A DNA stretch of 45,387 nt from an uncultured Eubacteriales bacterium (GCA_934486825.1 CAKSQF010000017.1:1-45387), one strand, 5' to 3'; counted from the stretch's first letter, positions 7,155-15,772 are shown. Numbers and translations are program-made. Notes: a model not told the origin generated them from the sequence alone.

Positions 7155-8332
7155 AGCATATAAGAAGAAAAATCACCGTATCCGTTCTCGGTACGATGCT
7201 GTTTGTTTTTGCGGTGATGCTTGCTACCGTTAATATCTTTATTCCGGAATATCTGACGTCAGAGGCGCAGAAGGCGATACTTTTGGAGGATGAGCGAAAG
7301 GACCCTATCCCGCTTTCCGAAGCAATGGATGATGAAAAGGAGCATTTTCTTACATCCAGTGTTCGGTATCTTGAAGTTGAAGATGGTCTTACAGAGTCAG
7401 AACACCTTTCAAAAGCTGAATATCAATTGAGGAAATACTGCCGGGATGAAAAGCCGTCCGCTGATGAATTTCATACACTGAAAACCGACGGCAGCCGATT
7501 TGTTTTCCGAATATCACAGGTTGAAGCCGATGAATATGAGAACGCATATTCGTACATTCTGTATGTGGATGTCGGGGCAGTTATGCAGTATTCGGCTTAT
7601 CTGAATGCCGTTTTTTTCGCGGTGCTGGCAGTGCTCAGCGTGCTGGTCTGTCTCTTTGGATGGAAACTCGGCGGCTATGTTGAAAAGGCGCACGAATCCC
7701 AGAAATGGTTTTTTCAGAATGTGTCACATGAGCTGAAAACGCCGATGATGGCAGTTCAGGGCTGTGCGGAGGGAATTCATACCGGGGTTCTGGATTCTGC
7801 CGAAGCATCGGGGGTTATTCTGGAAGAGATTGAACAGATGTCCGAATTGGTAGAGGAACTGCTTACGCTCTCCCGATTGGAGTCGGGACAAGCTAATGCG
7901 GAGTTCCATTCGATGGATATCCGTGAGGTTTTATATGACTGTCTGCGCAGCACGGAACAACTGGCGGAGCAGAGAAAACTGTGCATCACCCCATGCTTTG
8001 ACGAAAAACCTGTTTTGGTGAACTGCGATGAAGTTCAGCTCCGCCGTGCGTTTAACAATATCATTACCAACGCACTGCGGTATGCAAAAGAGGAAATACA
8101 AATTGAATGTAAGGCAGACAGAGGAAAAGCTGTTGTATGTATCCGTGACGATGGGGAAGGCATTGTGCCGGAGCTTTTGCCGCACATTTTCGACCGCTTT
8201 TTCAGCACCCGTAAGGGCGGCGCCGGAATCGGACTTTCTCTTGCAAAGGAGATTGTGTCATTGCACAAGGGCACAATATCCGCGTCAAACGACGGCGGCG
8301 CGGTGTTTGAGATCAGCCTTCCCCTGAGATAA
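7151..8332 (+). CDS. membrane sensor histidine kinase
   Basis: 393 residues. TM1 near 10-30, an extracellular sensor of about 115 residues rich in Asp/Glu, TM2 near 150-172, then almost directly the phosphoacceptor helix NVSHELKTPM (His193) with no clear HAMP domain, an N-box (NNIITNALRYA), G1 (DDGEGI), F-box (FDRFFSTR) and G2 (GAGIGLSLAKEI). It pairs with the response regulator that it overlaps by 4 nt. The short linker between TM2 and the His is unusual for OmpR-partner kinases, but the catalytic boxes look intact. A lipoprotein gene follows 77 nt later with its own GGA-rich ribosome binding site, so the downstream acetylation genes may be part of the same transcript or its regulon. Confidence 0.92.
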   Translation: MKHIRRKITVSVLGTMLFVFAVMLATVNIFIPEYLTSEAQKAILLEDERKDPIPLSEAMDDEKEHFLTSSVRYLEVEDGLTESEHLSKAEYQLRKYCRDEKPSADEFHTLKTDGSRFVFRISQVEADEYENAYSYILYVDVGAVMQYSAYLNAVFFAVLAVLSVLVCLFGWKLGGYVEKAHESQKWFFQNVSHELKTPMMAVQGCAEGIHTGVLDSAEASGVILEEIEQMSELVEELLTLSRLESGQANAEFHSMDIREVLYDCLRSTEQLAEQRKLCITPCFDEKPVLVNCDEVQLRRAFNNIITNALRYAKEEIQIECKADRGKAVVCIRDDGEGIVPELLPHIFDRFFSTRKGGAGIGLSLAKEIVSLHKGTISASNDGGAVFEISLPLR

Positions 8333-8409
8333 ACAATATAATTATTGCCGTTAATCGGTTTGCAGATATTATTACGAAAACAAAACCTAATGTGAAAGGA
8401 AACCATATT

Positions 8410-8994
8410 ATGAAAAAGATTATTGCATTTGCACTTGCTGCCATTATGGCTCTCTCATTTGCAGCCTGCGCAAAACAAAGCGGTGAAAGCGGGACAACCA
8501 CGCCTTCCGATGTCCCCAAAGGGCAGGTCAAAAGCGCTTTGGAAATTCTTGAAAAGGTCTGGAGCAAGTATTCAACCGACGAAAAATTTCCCGCAACAGG
8601 CGGTTCCGAAAAGCATATGAAGGAAGATAAGCCCGGTAAATTCGATGTTTCCGATGCAGAAGCTCTTGATTTTGAGCTCGGCTTCCCGAAGGCGCAGGCG
8701 TCCGAGATTGACGATGCCGCATCGCTTATGCATATGCTGAATCAGAACAACTTTTCCTGCGGCGTATACCATGTTAAAGGCTCCGGAAACGCCGAAGCAC
8801 TTGCAGGTAAAATTAAAGAAAACATTCTTGCACGCCAATGGCTGTGCGGGTTTCCCGAAAAGCTCGTCATTCTGACCGTCGGCGATTATATCGTTTCCGT
8901 GTTCGGCGCCAAGGAACTGACGGACACCTTTACAGCAAAGCTGTCGGCTGAATACAGTTCAACAAAACAGCTTTTCGATGTTCCCATCGCATAA
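8410..8994 (+). CDS. DUF4358-like lipoprotein
   Basis: 194 residues with an N-terminal lipoprotein signal (KKIIAFALAAIMALSFAAC, lipobox Cys20) followed by a Ser/Thr/Gly-rich linker. The mature part (LEILEKVWSKY, PGKFDVSDAEALDFELG, IDDAASLMHMLNQNNF) has the look of the DUF4358 family, which in Clostridia often sits beside MBOAT and DHHW genes, exactly as here. Probably an accessory factor on the outer face of the membrane. A GTG at 8392 is in frame, but AAAGGAAA at 8395-8402 points to the ATG at 8410. The stop is 9 nt before the MBOAT gene. Confidence 0.75.
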   Translation: MKKIIAFALAAIMALSFAACAKQSGESGTTTPSDVPKGQVKSALEILEKVWSKYSTDEKFPATGGSEKHMKEDKPGKFDVSDAEALDFELGFPKAQASEIDDAASLMHMLNQNNFSCGVYHVKGSGNAEALAGKIKENILARQWLCGFPEKLVILTVGDYIVSVFGAKELTDTFTAKLSAEYSSTKQLFDVPIA

Positions 8995-9003
8995 GACTGA
9001 GCC

Positions 9004-10401
9004 ATGCTGTTTTCAAGTATAACATTTCTGTACTGCTTCCTGCCGTGCGTTTTGCTCGTGTATTTCGTTGTTCCCGACCGTATGAAGAATACCGTTCTCC
9101 TTCTTGCGAGCCTGTTCTTCTACGGTTGGGGAGAGCCGAAATATCTCGTTTTTATGCTTGCGGCGGTCACGCAGTCGTATATTGCCGCGCTTTTGGTTGA
9201 ACGCTTTCGCGGGACGAAAATTGCCAAGCCGGTGCTTGCCGTTTCGGCAGTCGCCAGTCTCGGTCTGCTTGCATATTGCAAATATGCGGACTTTTTTATA
9301 GGAAACTTCAATGCGGTGACCGGTCTTTCCATCCCGCTCCTGAAGGTGGCTCTGCCGGTAGGCATCAGCTTTTATACATTCCAGATCCTGAGCTATGTCA
9401 TAGATGTTTATCGCGGCGACGTGCCGGCACAGCGCAATTTTGTTGATCTTGCCATGTATGTTGCGATGTTCCCTCAACTGATAGCCGGACCCATTGTCCG
9501 CTACTCAGACATTGCCGGAAGCCTGAAAAACAGGAAAACCACGCTTTCCGACGCATCGGAGGGGATTACGCGCTTTTCCGTCGGTCTTGCAAAGAAGATT
9601 CTCCTTGCAAATTCGGCGGCACTTCTTGTATCCGATTTCAAGGCGTACGGTGAGAAAACCGTGCTGTTTTATTGGCTGTACGCCGCAGCATATATGCTGC
9701 ACATCTATTTTGACTTTTCCGGGTATTCAGACATGGCGATAGGCCTCGGGCGCATTTTCGGATTCCGCTTTTCCGAAAACTTTAACTATCCGTATGTTTC
9801 CGCAAGCATTACGGAGTTTTGGCGCCGTTGGCACATTTCTCTCGGCGGTTGGTTCCGCGACTACCTTTATATCCCCCTCGGAGGAAACCGCGTAAAGCCT
9901 ATACGGCATGTATTTAACATCCTTGTCGTGTGGGCTGCCACCGGATTTTGGCACGGAGCATCATGGAATTTTGTTCTGTGGGGGCTTCTTTATGCCGTGC
10001 TTTTACTGTTTGAAAAATACATTCTCCGCCCAAAGGCACGGTTTGCCGTTCCGATGCATATCTATACGCTGCTGTTTGTCATGCTCGGGTTTGTACTGTT
10101 CGATTCGGCAAGTATTGCCGACGCATTCATGAGCTTTAAGTCTCTGTTCGGGCTTGCCGGAATCCCTGCCGCGAACACGGCTTCGCTGTATTATCTGAGA
10201 AGCAACCTCGTACTGCTTATTGTCGCAGTTGTCGGAGCGACTCCACTGCCCAAACGGATTTATGAGAAAATCGGAGGGACGGCGGGCGGCAGCAGGGTTC
10301 TTGCCGTTCTGACGCCGATAGCGACGGTCGCTTCGATTGCCGTATGTACGGCGTATCTGATCGACGGGTCGTTCAACCCGTTTGTCTATTTCCGGTTCTG
10401 A
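9004..10401 (+). CDS. MBOAT-family O-acyltransferase (AlgI/PatA-like)
   Basis: 465 residues, polytopic with about 10-12 membrane helices. Typical MBOAT features: an early FF-YGW motif (SLFFYGWGEPKY), FPQLIAGPIVRY, the DFSGYSDMAIGLGRIFGF block, SLGGWFRDYLYIPLGGNR and the catalytic-His motif FWHGASWNFVLWG. By analogy with AlgI and DltB it passes acetyl groups across the membrane to a partner that acetylates a polysaccharide. The partner is probably the DHHW protein 35 nt downstream. Starts 9 nt after the lipoprotein stop. Confidence 0.92.
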   Translation: MLFSSITFLYCFLPCVLLVYFVVPDRMKNTVLLLASLFFYGWGEPKYLVFMLAAVTQSYIAALLVERFRGTKIAKPVLAVSAVASLGLLAYCKYADFFIGNFNAVTGLSIPLLKVALPVGISFYTFQILSYVIDVYRGDVPAQRNFVDLAMYVAMFPQLIAGPIVRYSDIAGSLKNRKTTLSDASEGITRFSVGLAKKILLANSAALLVSDFKAYGEKTVLFYWLYAAAYMLHIYFDFSGYSDMAIGLGRIFGFRFSENFNYPYVSASITEFWRRWHISLGGWFRDYLYIPLGGNRVKPIRHVFNILVVWAATGFWHGASWNFVLWGLLYAVLLLFEKYILRPKARFAVPMHIYTLLFVMLGFVLFDSASIADAFMSFKSLFGLAGIPAANTASLYYLRSNLVLLIVAVVGATPLPKRIYEKIGGTAGGSRVLAVLTPIATVASIAVCTAYLIDGSFNPFVYFRF

Positions 10402-10435
10402 CTTGCGATTTTAAATTTTATCCCGGAGGAGTATT

Positions 10436-11536
10436 ATGAAGAAAACCCAACAAATGCTTACATTGGTTTTGTCACTTGGCTTCATTGCGGTTTTTGCTGC
10501 TTTATTTTGGATTTTGCCCGATGCCGATGAATCGACAGTCGAAAGACGGCATCTTGCAAAAAGCCCTGCGCTGTCCTTTTCGTCGGTTGCAAACGGTAGC
10601 TTTATGAACGGCTTCGAAAAATATATGCTCGACCAGTTTCCTCTGCGCAACGGGTTCCGGAGCCTGAAGGCTGCCGTAAATGCGAAGGTATTCATGAAAA
10701 AGGACAACAACGGGCTTTATTCCGTCGGAGAGCACCTCTCAAAGTTGGATTTTCCGACGGACTTTGACTCGGTCGAACGTGCCGCACAGCGCTTTCGGTA
10801 TGTGTATGACGCTTATCTCCGGAACAGCGGAACAAAGACATATCTGTCGGTAATACCCGATAAGAATACCTTTATCGCATCACAAAACGGCTATCCCGAC
10901 AAGGATTACAAGGCTCTTGTAGACCGCCTCAGAAGCGGATTTCCGGAGGTAAAGTATATTGACATTTCAGGGCTCCTGTCGGCGGATGATTTTTATTACA
11001 CCGATTCACACTGGCGCCAGGAAAGAATACTGAAGGTTGCCGACGAAATTGCGGATAAAATGGGCGCGGAGCGGATAGGACAGTGTGAAAAGCATGACGC
11101 AGGCGTTTCTTTTTACGGCGTCTATTACGGTCAGGCAGCCCTGCCGCACGCACCGGAGAGCCTTTTCTATCTCGATAACGCCGTGATACGGGGGCTTAAG
11201 GTGTATAACGTCGAAACATCGTCCGACATCCCGGTTTACGACCTCGGTGCCGCCGCCGGACGAGATCCTTATGAAATGTTCCTCGGCGGCGCGCGTTCGA
11301 TCATCAGGATCACAAATCCGAATGCCGCGAAGGAACGCCGGCTCATCGTTTTCCGGGATTCGTTCGGCAGCAGTATAGCACCGCTTCTTGCTGCGGGCTA
11401 TTCCGAAATAACCCTTGTTGATATCCGCTATATCTCGCCATCCTCTCTCGGAAAGCTGATTGACTTTACGAAAGCGGACGATGCGCTGTTTCTTTATTCC
11501 GCATCGGTCATCAACAACAGCGAGACGATAAAGTAA
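10436..11536 (+). CDS. DHHW-family (AlgX/AlgJ-like) acetyltransferase partner
   Basis: 366 residues with one N-terminal membrane anchor (MLTLVLSLGFIAVFAALFWIL) and an SGNH-like extracellular domain. Visible catalytic motifs are YYTDSHW (Asp190, His192) and FRDSFGSS (nucleophile Ser), the AlgX/AlgJ/DHHW arrangement. With the MBOAT gene directly upstream it should complete O-acetylation of an exported or wall polysaccharide; the polymer is not identifiable here. Preceded by CGGAGGAG. Stop TAA at 11534-11536; no clear plus-strand terminator follows, only a hairpin that works on the minus strand. Confidence 0.88.
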   Translation: MKKTQQMLTLVLSLGFIAVFAALFWILPDADESTVERRHLAKSPALSFSSVANGSFMNGFEKYMLDQFPLRNGFRSLKAAVNAKVFMKKDNNGLYSVGEHLSKLDFPTDFDSVERAAQRFRYVYDAYLRNSGTKTYLSVIPDKNTFIASQNGYPDKDYKALVDRLRSGFPEVKYIDISGLLSADDFYYTDSHWRQERILKVADEIADKMGAERIGQCEKHDAGVSFYGVYYGQAALPHAPESLFYLDNAVIRGLKVYNVETSSDIPVYDLGAAAGRDPYEMFLGGARSIIRITNPNAAKERRLIVFRDSFGSSIAPLLAAGYSEITLVDIRYISPSSLGKLIDFTKADDALFLYSASVINNSETIK

Positions 11537-11563
11537 TGCGGAGCTGCATCTATGATGAAAATG

Positions 11564-11612
11564 AAAATAAAAAAACTGTTCACCCTGTGCCGGGATACAG
11601 AGTGGACAGTTT
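11564..11612 (-). terminator. intrinsic terminator after the TetR pseudogene
   Basis: Stem AAACTGTTCACCCTGT (11573-11588) / ACAGAGTGGACAGTTT (11597-11612), 16 bp with wobble or mismatch positions, loop GCCGGGAT. On the minus strand it is followed by seven T then ATTTTC, a standard terminator tail. Confidence 0.75.
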
Positions 11613-11667
11613 CAATAAAGAAGATAAAATGATGGCAATGTTATGAAGGGAGCACAGCGTGTGTTTC

Positions 11668-11986
11668 TTATGGTCCAAAGTCAAGGTAGGATATCCATAA
11701 AAGCCGGCAGAGATTTTCAAGGCTTGCCATGTCGGATATTTTTGACGGCATGCCGTTCAGCATGGCGGCAATCATGGAAGAGACTTCGTTGTCGATTGTC
11801 ATAAAGCAGGTGGTAAGCAGGTCTTCCTTAGTTTTTGTAGTGCTCGTATACGGTGAGAGCGCTTATGCCCGTTTCCGCAGTGAGCCTCGGGAAGCTGAAA
11901 TTTATCGTCCCGCCGTCGGCGACAATGTGCTGTGTCCCTTTCATAATTATCGCTTTCAGCTGTTCGGGTTTTCTGTGTGTACTCAT
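11668..11986 (-). pseudogene. frameshifted, truncated TetR-family regulator
   Basis: From the ATG at 11986, behind a good AGGAGG, 52 residues read as a TetR DNA-binding domain ending LTAETGISALTVYEHYKN, then a TAA at 11828-11830. Dropping one T there restores the family sequence KEDLLTTCFMTIDNEV and continues for about 52 residues to a second stop (11668-11670). Even with the shift repaired the protein would be only about 105 residues, against 180-200 for the family, so the ligand-binding domain is also lost. The promoter region, ribosome binding site and terminator are still intact, which suggests recent decay. Confidence 0.75.
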
Positions 11987-12048
11987 TTTGCCGTCCTCCT
12001 GTCGAACCCAATAAAACCGTATTCCTAAAGCTTGTTAAACCCGGCAGT

Positions 12049-12140
12049 AAAAAAACACCCCGCCATGTCGGCAGGAAGCTTGCGACCGCCCGACCTTGCA
12101 GATTTCATCACTCCGTGGGAGGAGAAACACCTGACAAATT
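12049..12140 (-). ncRNA. candidate small RNA or attenuated leader upstream of the TetR pseudogene
   Basis: On the minus strand a promoter at 12175-12147 predicts a start near 12140. The transcript folds a small CTCC/GGAG hairpin and an imperfect GTCGG..CCGAC stem, and ends with a CCTGCC/GGCGGG hairpin (GGCAGG at 12070-12075, CCCGCC at 12059-12064 on the plus strand) followed after GTG by seven T (12055-12049). It could be a free RNA of about 90 nt or a terminating leader for the regulator at 11986. I do not recognise a known riboswitch or the SRP RNA tetraloop motif. Confidence 0.4.
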
Positions 12141-12146
12141 TCGCTC

Positions 12147-12175
12147 GTTATATCACATCGGTTCCGACAATACAA
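12147..12175 (-). promoter_or_regulatory. minus-strand promoter for the leader / TetR pseudogene
   Basis: Minus strand: TTGTAT (12175-12170), 17-nt spacer, TATAAC (12152-12147). Confidence 0.45.
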
Positions 12176-12293
12176 GGGCATAATCGCATTTTTCAACAAA
12201 AAGTTCATACATTTTACAAAATGTTCACAATTTTTGCCGATTTTCGCGCTGACCGCCTGCGTGAAAAGCGGCAAAAGATAATCACCTTTAGAA

Positions 12294-12326
12294 AAAAACG
12301 GAAGACCGTGCGATCCTCCGTTTTTT
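12294..12326 (-). terminator. intrinsic terminator of clpB
   Basis: Stem CGGAAGA (12299-12305) / TCCTCCG (12314-12320), one wobble on the minus strand, flanked by A6 and T6 tracts, so a U-tract follows on the minus strand directly after the clpB stop. Confidence 0.75.
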
Positions 12327-12333
12327 ATACTGT

Positions 12334-14916
12334 TTATTTTACGCAAAGCTCTCCGTTTTCGACATCCACGGTCAGCTTTTCTCCTGCTGCGGGATCGTTC
12401 TTCAAAATATATCTTGCGATAAGCGTTTCCACCTTCGACTGGATATATCTCTTGAGCGGACGCGCACCGTAGATCGGATCGTAGCCCTCGTCCATGATCT
12501 TTTCCTTTGCCGCATCGGTGACCTCAAGCGCAAGATGCTTGTCGTCGAGGCGGTGAGAAAGATCGGCAAGCATGAGATCGACGATTCTTCCGATGTCCGA
12601 CTTGGTGAGCGGCTTGAAGCAGGTGATCTCGTCGAGACGGTTGAGAAATTCGGGACGGAAATACTGCTTCAGCAGGGCGTTTACCTTCTCTCTTGCCTTT
12701 TCGTCGATACTGCCGTCCGGCTTTATGCCGTCGAGCAGAATGTCCGAGCCGAGGTTTGAGGTCAGTATGATTATGGTGTTCTTGAAATCGACCGTTCTGC
12801 CCTTGGAATCGGTGATTCTGCCGTCATCGAGCACCTGAAGCAGGACGTTGAAAACATCCGGGTGCGCCTTTTCGACCTCGTCGAAAAGCACAACCGAGTA
12901 GGGACGGCGGCGGACCGCTTCGGTCAGCTGACCGCCTTCATCATAACCGACATATCCGGGAGGCGCTCCGATCAGACGTGCGACCGAGTGCTTTTCCATG
13001 TATTCGGACATGTCGATACGTATCATCGCCTTCTCGTCGTCAAACAGAATGTCGGCGAGCGTCTTTGCAAGCTCGGTCTTGCCGACGCCGGTAGGTCCGA
13101 GGAAGAGGAAGGAACCGAGCGGACGGTTCGGGTTCTGTATACCAGCACGCGAGCGGATGATCGCATCGCAGACCGCATCGACTGCCTCGTCCTGACCGAT
13201 GACCCGTTTGTGAACGGTTTCGGGCAGGCGGAGCAGTTTTTCCTTTTCGCCCTCCATAAGCTTCGATACCGGAATCTTCGTCCAGCGTGCGACTATGGAA
13301 GCGATCTCCTCTTCGGTCACGCTTGTGTGCAGATAGCCCGCAGAGCCGTTTTTGTCCTTCTTTTCTGCTTCTTCAAGCTCCTTTTGCAGGCGAGGAAGGG
13401 TGGAATAACGAAGCTCTGCCGCCTTTGAAAGGTCGTAGCCTCTTGCGGACTGTGCGTTTTCGATCTGTTCGTTTACCGATTCGATTTCCTCACGCAGCTT
13501 CTGTACTCTGCCGATCGACGACTTTTCGCTCTCCCACTTTGCTTTCATCGTGTTGAATTTTTCACGAAGCTCGGCAAGCTCCTTCTGAAGCTCGGCAAGA
13601 CGGTCAGCTGAGAGCTTGTCGATCTCCTTTTTGAGCGCCGCCTCTTCGATTTCAAGCTGCATGATACGGCGGCGAACCTCGTCAAGCTCGTGAGGCATCG
13701 AATTCATTTCCGATTTTATCATTGCGCAAGCCTCGTCCACAAGGTCGATCGCCTTGTCGGGCAGGAATCTGTCGGTTATATACCTGTTCGAAAGGACTGC
13801 GGCTGCAATCAGCGCACTGTCGTGAATCTTGACGCCGTGGTAGACCTCGTAACGCTCCTTGAGTCCGCGGAGTATCGAGATGGTGTCTTCGACCGACGGC
13901 TCGGGGACAAGCACGGGCTGGAAACGTCTTTCGAGCGCGGCATCCTTTTCGATGTATTTTCTGTATTCGTTGAGCGTGGTCGCGCCGATGCAGTGAAGCT
14001 CGCCGCGGGCAAGCATAGGCTTGAGCAGGTTGCCTGCGTCCATTGCGCCCTCGGTCGCTCCCGCGCCGACTATTGTGTGAAGCTCATCGATGAAGAGTAT
14101 GATTTTGCCCTCCGAGCTTTTTACCTCGTTGAGGACCGCTTTCAGACGCTCTTCAAACTCTCCTCTGAACTTTGCGCCCGCGACGAGCGCGCCCATATCG
14201 AGCGAGAAGATGGTGGTGTCTTTGAGGTTTGCCGGCACATCGCCCTTGACGATACGCTGGGCAAGACCCTCGGCAATCGCCGTCTTGCCGACGCCCGGCT
14301 CACCGATCAGGCAGGGATTGTTTTTCGTCTTACGGCTGAGGATACGGATGACGTTTGCGATTTCCTCGTCTCTGCCGATGACAGGGTCGAGCTTCTGTGC
14401 CTTTGCGCGGGCGCAGAGATCGGTTCCGTACTTTTTCAGCACGTCATAGGTCGCCTCCGGATTGTCCGAGTCGGCGGAACGGTTTCCGCGCACCTCCTTA
14501 AGTACCTTTAAGAAGCCCTGACGGTCTATGCCGTTTGTGCGCAGAATGTCTTTTATCTTTGAGCCGCCCTTTTCGATAATGCCGAGCATGAGATGCTCCG
14601 CCGAAACATAGCTGTCATGCATGTTGTCGGCTTCGCCCTCGGCTTTTTCGAGTATGTCGGCAACCTCTCTTGAGGCATATATCTCTCCGCCCTGTACCTT
14701 CGGCAGTGCCTCTATCAGGTCAAGACACTGTGAATGTATGCGTGAGGGGTCGGCGCCCATCCTGCGTACAAGCTCGTAAATAAGACCGTCAGACTTCGAT
14801 ACGAGCGAGCAGAGCAGATGCTCCGCCGTTATCTGCTGGTTGCCGTATTCGGCTGCAAGCGACTGAGCGTCACGTATGGTTTCCTGTGATTTTTGCGTAT
14901 ATCTCTGAATATTCAT
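12334..14916 (-). CDS. clpB: ATP-dependent disaggregase ClpB
   Basis: 860 residues, full length for ClpB. Order: Clp N-terminal repeats (1-145), AAA1 with Walker A GEPGVGKT (about 205-212), the long coiled-coil middle domain (about 400-525, the ClpB/Hsp104 hallmark that separates it from ClpC), AAA2 with Walker A GPTGVGKTE, sensor ILTSNLGS, and the C-terminal D2 small domain with YGARPLKR. Cytosolic; with DnaK it resolubilises aggregated proteins after heat stress. It starts 47 nt after a ribbon-helix-helix gene and shares that gene's promoter; AAGGAAAGGAAA precedes the ATG. No CIRCE element or CtsR-type direct repeat is visible upstream, so control by the RHH protein is a plausible alternative. 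Confidence 0.97.
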   Translation of the reverse strand: MNIQRYTQKSQETIRDAQSLAAEYGNQQITAEHLLCSLVSKSDGLIYELVRRMGADPSRIHSQCLDLIEALPKVQGGEIYASREVADILEKAEGEADNMHDSYVSAEHLMLGIIEKGGSKIKDILRTNGIDRQGFLKVLKEVRGNRSADSDNPEATYDVLKKYGTDLCARAKAQKLDPVIGRDEEIANVIRILSRKTKNNPCLIGEPGVGKTAIAEGLAQRIVKGDVPANLKDTTIFSLDMGALVAGAKFRGEFEERLKAVLNEVKSSEGKIILFIDELHTIVGAGATEGAMDAGNLLKPMLARGELHCIGATTLNEYRKYIEKDAALERRFQPVLVPEPSVEDTISILRGLKERYEVYHGVKIHDSALIAAAVLSNRYITDRFLPDKAIDLVDEACAMIKSEMNSMPHELDEVRRRIMQLEIEEAALKKEIDKLSADRLAELQKELAELREKFNTMKAKWESEKSSIGRVQKLREEIESVNEQIENAQSARGYDLSKAAELRYSTLPRLQKELEEAEKKDKNGSAGYLHTSVTEEEIASIVARWTKIPVSKLMEGEKEKLLRLPETVHKRVIGQDEAVDAVCDAIIRSRAGIQNPNRPLGSFLFLGPTGVGKTELAKTLADILFDDEKAMIRIDMSEYMEKHSVARLIGAPPGYVGYDEGGQLTEAVRRRPYSVVLFDEVEKAHPDVFNVLLQVLDDGRITDSKGRTVDFKNTIIILTSNLGSDILLDGIKPDGSIDEKAREKVNALLKQYFRPEFLNRLDEITCFKPLTKSDIGRIVDLMLADLSHRLDDKHLALEVTDAAKEKIMDEGYDPIYGARPLKRYIQSKVETLIARYILKNDPAAGEKLTVDVENGELCVK

Positions 14917-14963
14917 AATATTTCATTTCCTTTCCTTGATTATTTGCCGTGGGGAAGTGCGGA

Positions 14964-15611
14964 CTATACGGTAAGCCCCCCCGAAAGGTAATAGTCCGAG
15001 CATATGCTCCGCAGTTTTTCGGCGATTTTCACGCCCGTCCGGTCAGCGCAGGAAAAATACACGCCGATCGCATCGTTTATGCACAACGCATATCTGCCGA
15101 TCGCGTCGCCGACATCCTCTGCCGAGGCATGCGGGTCGGACGGAACAAGCCGTCTGCTGATCTTGCCGTCACTGCAAAAATACTGCGTATCCGGAGCATA
15201 TTCCTTTTCGATCGTCTGCCAGAGCCTGAAGAAATCGACAAGAAGCAGTGCGAGCGATTCGCTTCTGCTCCGCAGGGATATCTTCATACTCCCGATTCCT
15301 TTGCCGTCCGATCTTTTACGGTCAAGTCCGACCGAAAAGCGGAGCGACGGATTGTATTTGTAGGCAAGCGCCGAGCGCATTGAGTAGGCGTTTGCACCCG
15401 AGGGCATTTCGACGAATGTCCCGTCTCCCAGCCCGTCGGCTACTTTCGCGAGCACTCTGCGGACCCACATCTCGGGGGTCGTGTATGACACTGCCGACGC
15501 AAGAAGCTCGTTTATCATTCCCGAACGGGACATACCCTTCATGTATGCCATCCGATCGACCGCCGCTATCACGTCATCCGACAGCACCAGTGAATAGACA
15601 CTCTTTTTCAT
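14964..15611 (-). CDS. ribbon-helix-helix domain protein upstream of clpB
   Basis: 215 residues. Residues 2-45 have the ribbon-helix-helix pattern: a short strand (SVYSLVLSD), helix A (DVIAAVDRMAYMKG), turn and helix B (SRSGMINELLASAVSY). The remaining 170 residues are a domain I do not recognise, with alternating strands (SLRFSVGLDRK, GSMKISLRS) and helices (LALLLVDFFRLWQTIEKEY). Preceded by GGAGG and a perfect TTGACA-N17-TACAAT promoter. It is the first gene of a two-gene unit with clpB, 47 nt apart. Inference: a DNA-binding regulator tied to protein quality control, possibly autoregulating this operon. It is much longer than simple CopG proteins. Confidence 0.8.
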   Translation of the reverse strand: MKKSVYSLVLSDDVIAAVDRMAYMKGMSRSGMINELLASAVSYTTPEMWVRRVLAKVADGLGDGTFVEMPSGANAYSMRSALAYKYNPSLRFSVGLDRKRSDGKGIGSMKISLRSRSESLALLLVDFFRLWQTIEKEYAPDTQYFCSDGKISRRLVPSDPHASAEDVGDAIGRYALCINDAIGVYFSCADRTGVKIAEKLRSICSDYYLSGGLTV

Positions 15612-15641
15612 TTTTTCGACCTCCTTTTCCGATCTGCGACT

Positions 15642-15670
15642 ATTGTATCACAGATTATTGAATGTGTCAA
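15642..15670 (-). promoter_or_regulatory. promoter of the RHH-clpB unit
   Basis: Minus strand: TTGACA (15670-15665), 17-nt spacer, TACAAT (15647-15642). It sits 31-59 nt upstream of the start codon and is almost consensus, which argues for a vegetative sigma with repressor control rather than an alternative sigma factor. Confidence 0.75.
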
Positions 15671-15772
15671 GTGTTTTATATAAAAAAGCTAACGCGTTTA
15701 GCAAAAAACTTTGCGTTTTCGCTCTGACGTTAAATTTTTTTTTGTGAAAGGAAAGATAAGAAGAAAAAACTC

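Larger units (their letters stand above)
11537..12333. other. 797-nt gap holding a decayed regulator and its leader
   Basis: No intact gene. On the minus strand it contains, in transcription order, a promoter (12147-12175), a possible small RNA or attenuated leader ending in a T7 run (12049), a frameshifted TetR gene (11668-11986) and an intrinsic terminator (11564-11612). The clpB terminator is at 12294-12326. I see nothing else in 12180-12290 beyond AT-rich sequence. Confidence 0.65.

Noticed and set aside
12049..12140. Small SRP RNA
   Set aside because: Right size, but the conserved GGAA tetraloop and surrounding AGGTC..GGAAGCAG sequence are missing.
15612..15670. CIRCE or CtsR site upstream of the clpB unit
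   Set aside because: No TTAGCACTC/GAGTGCTAA repeat or GGTCAAA direct repeat found.
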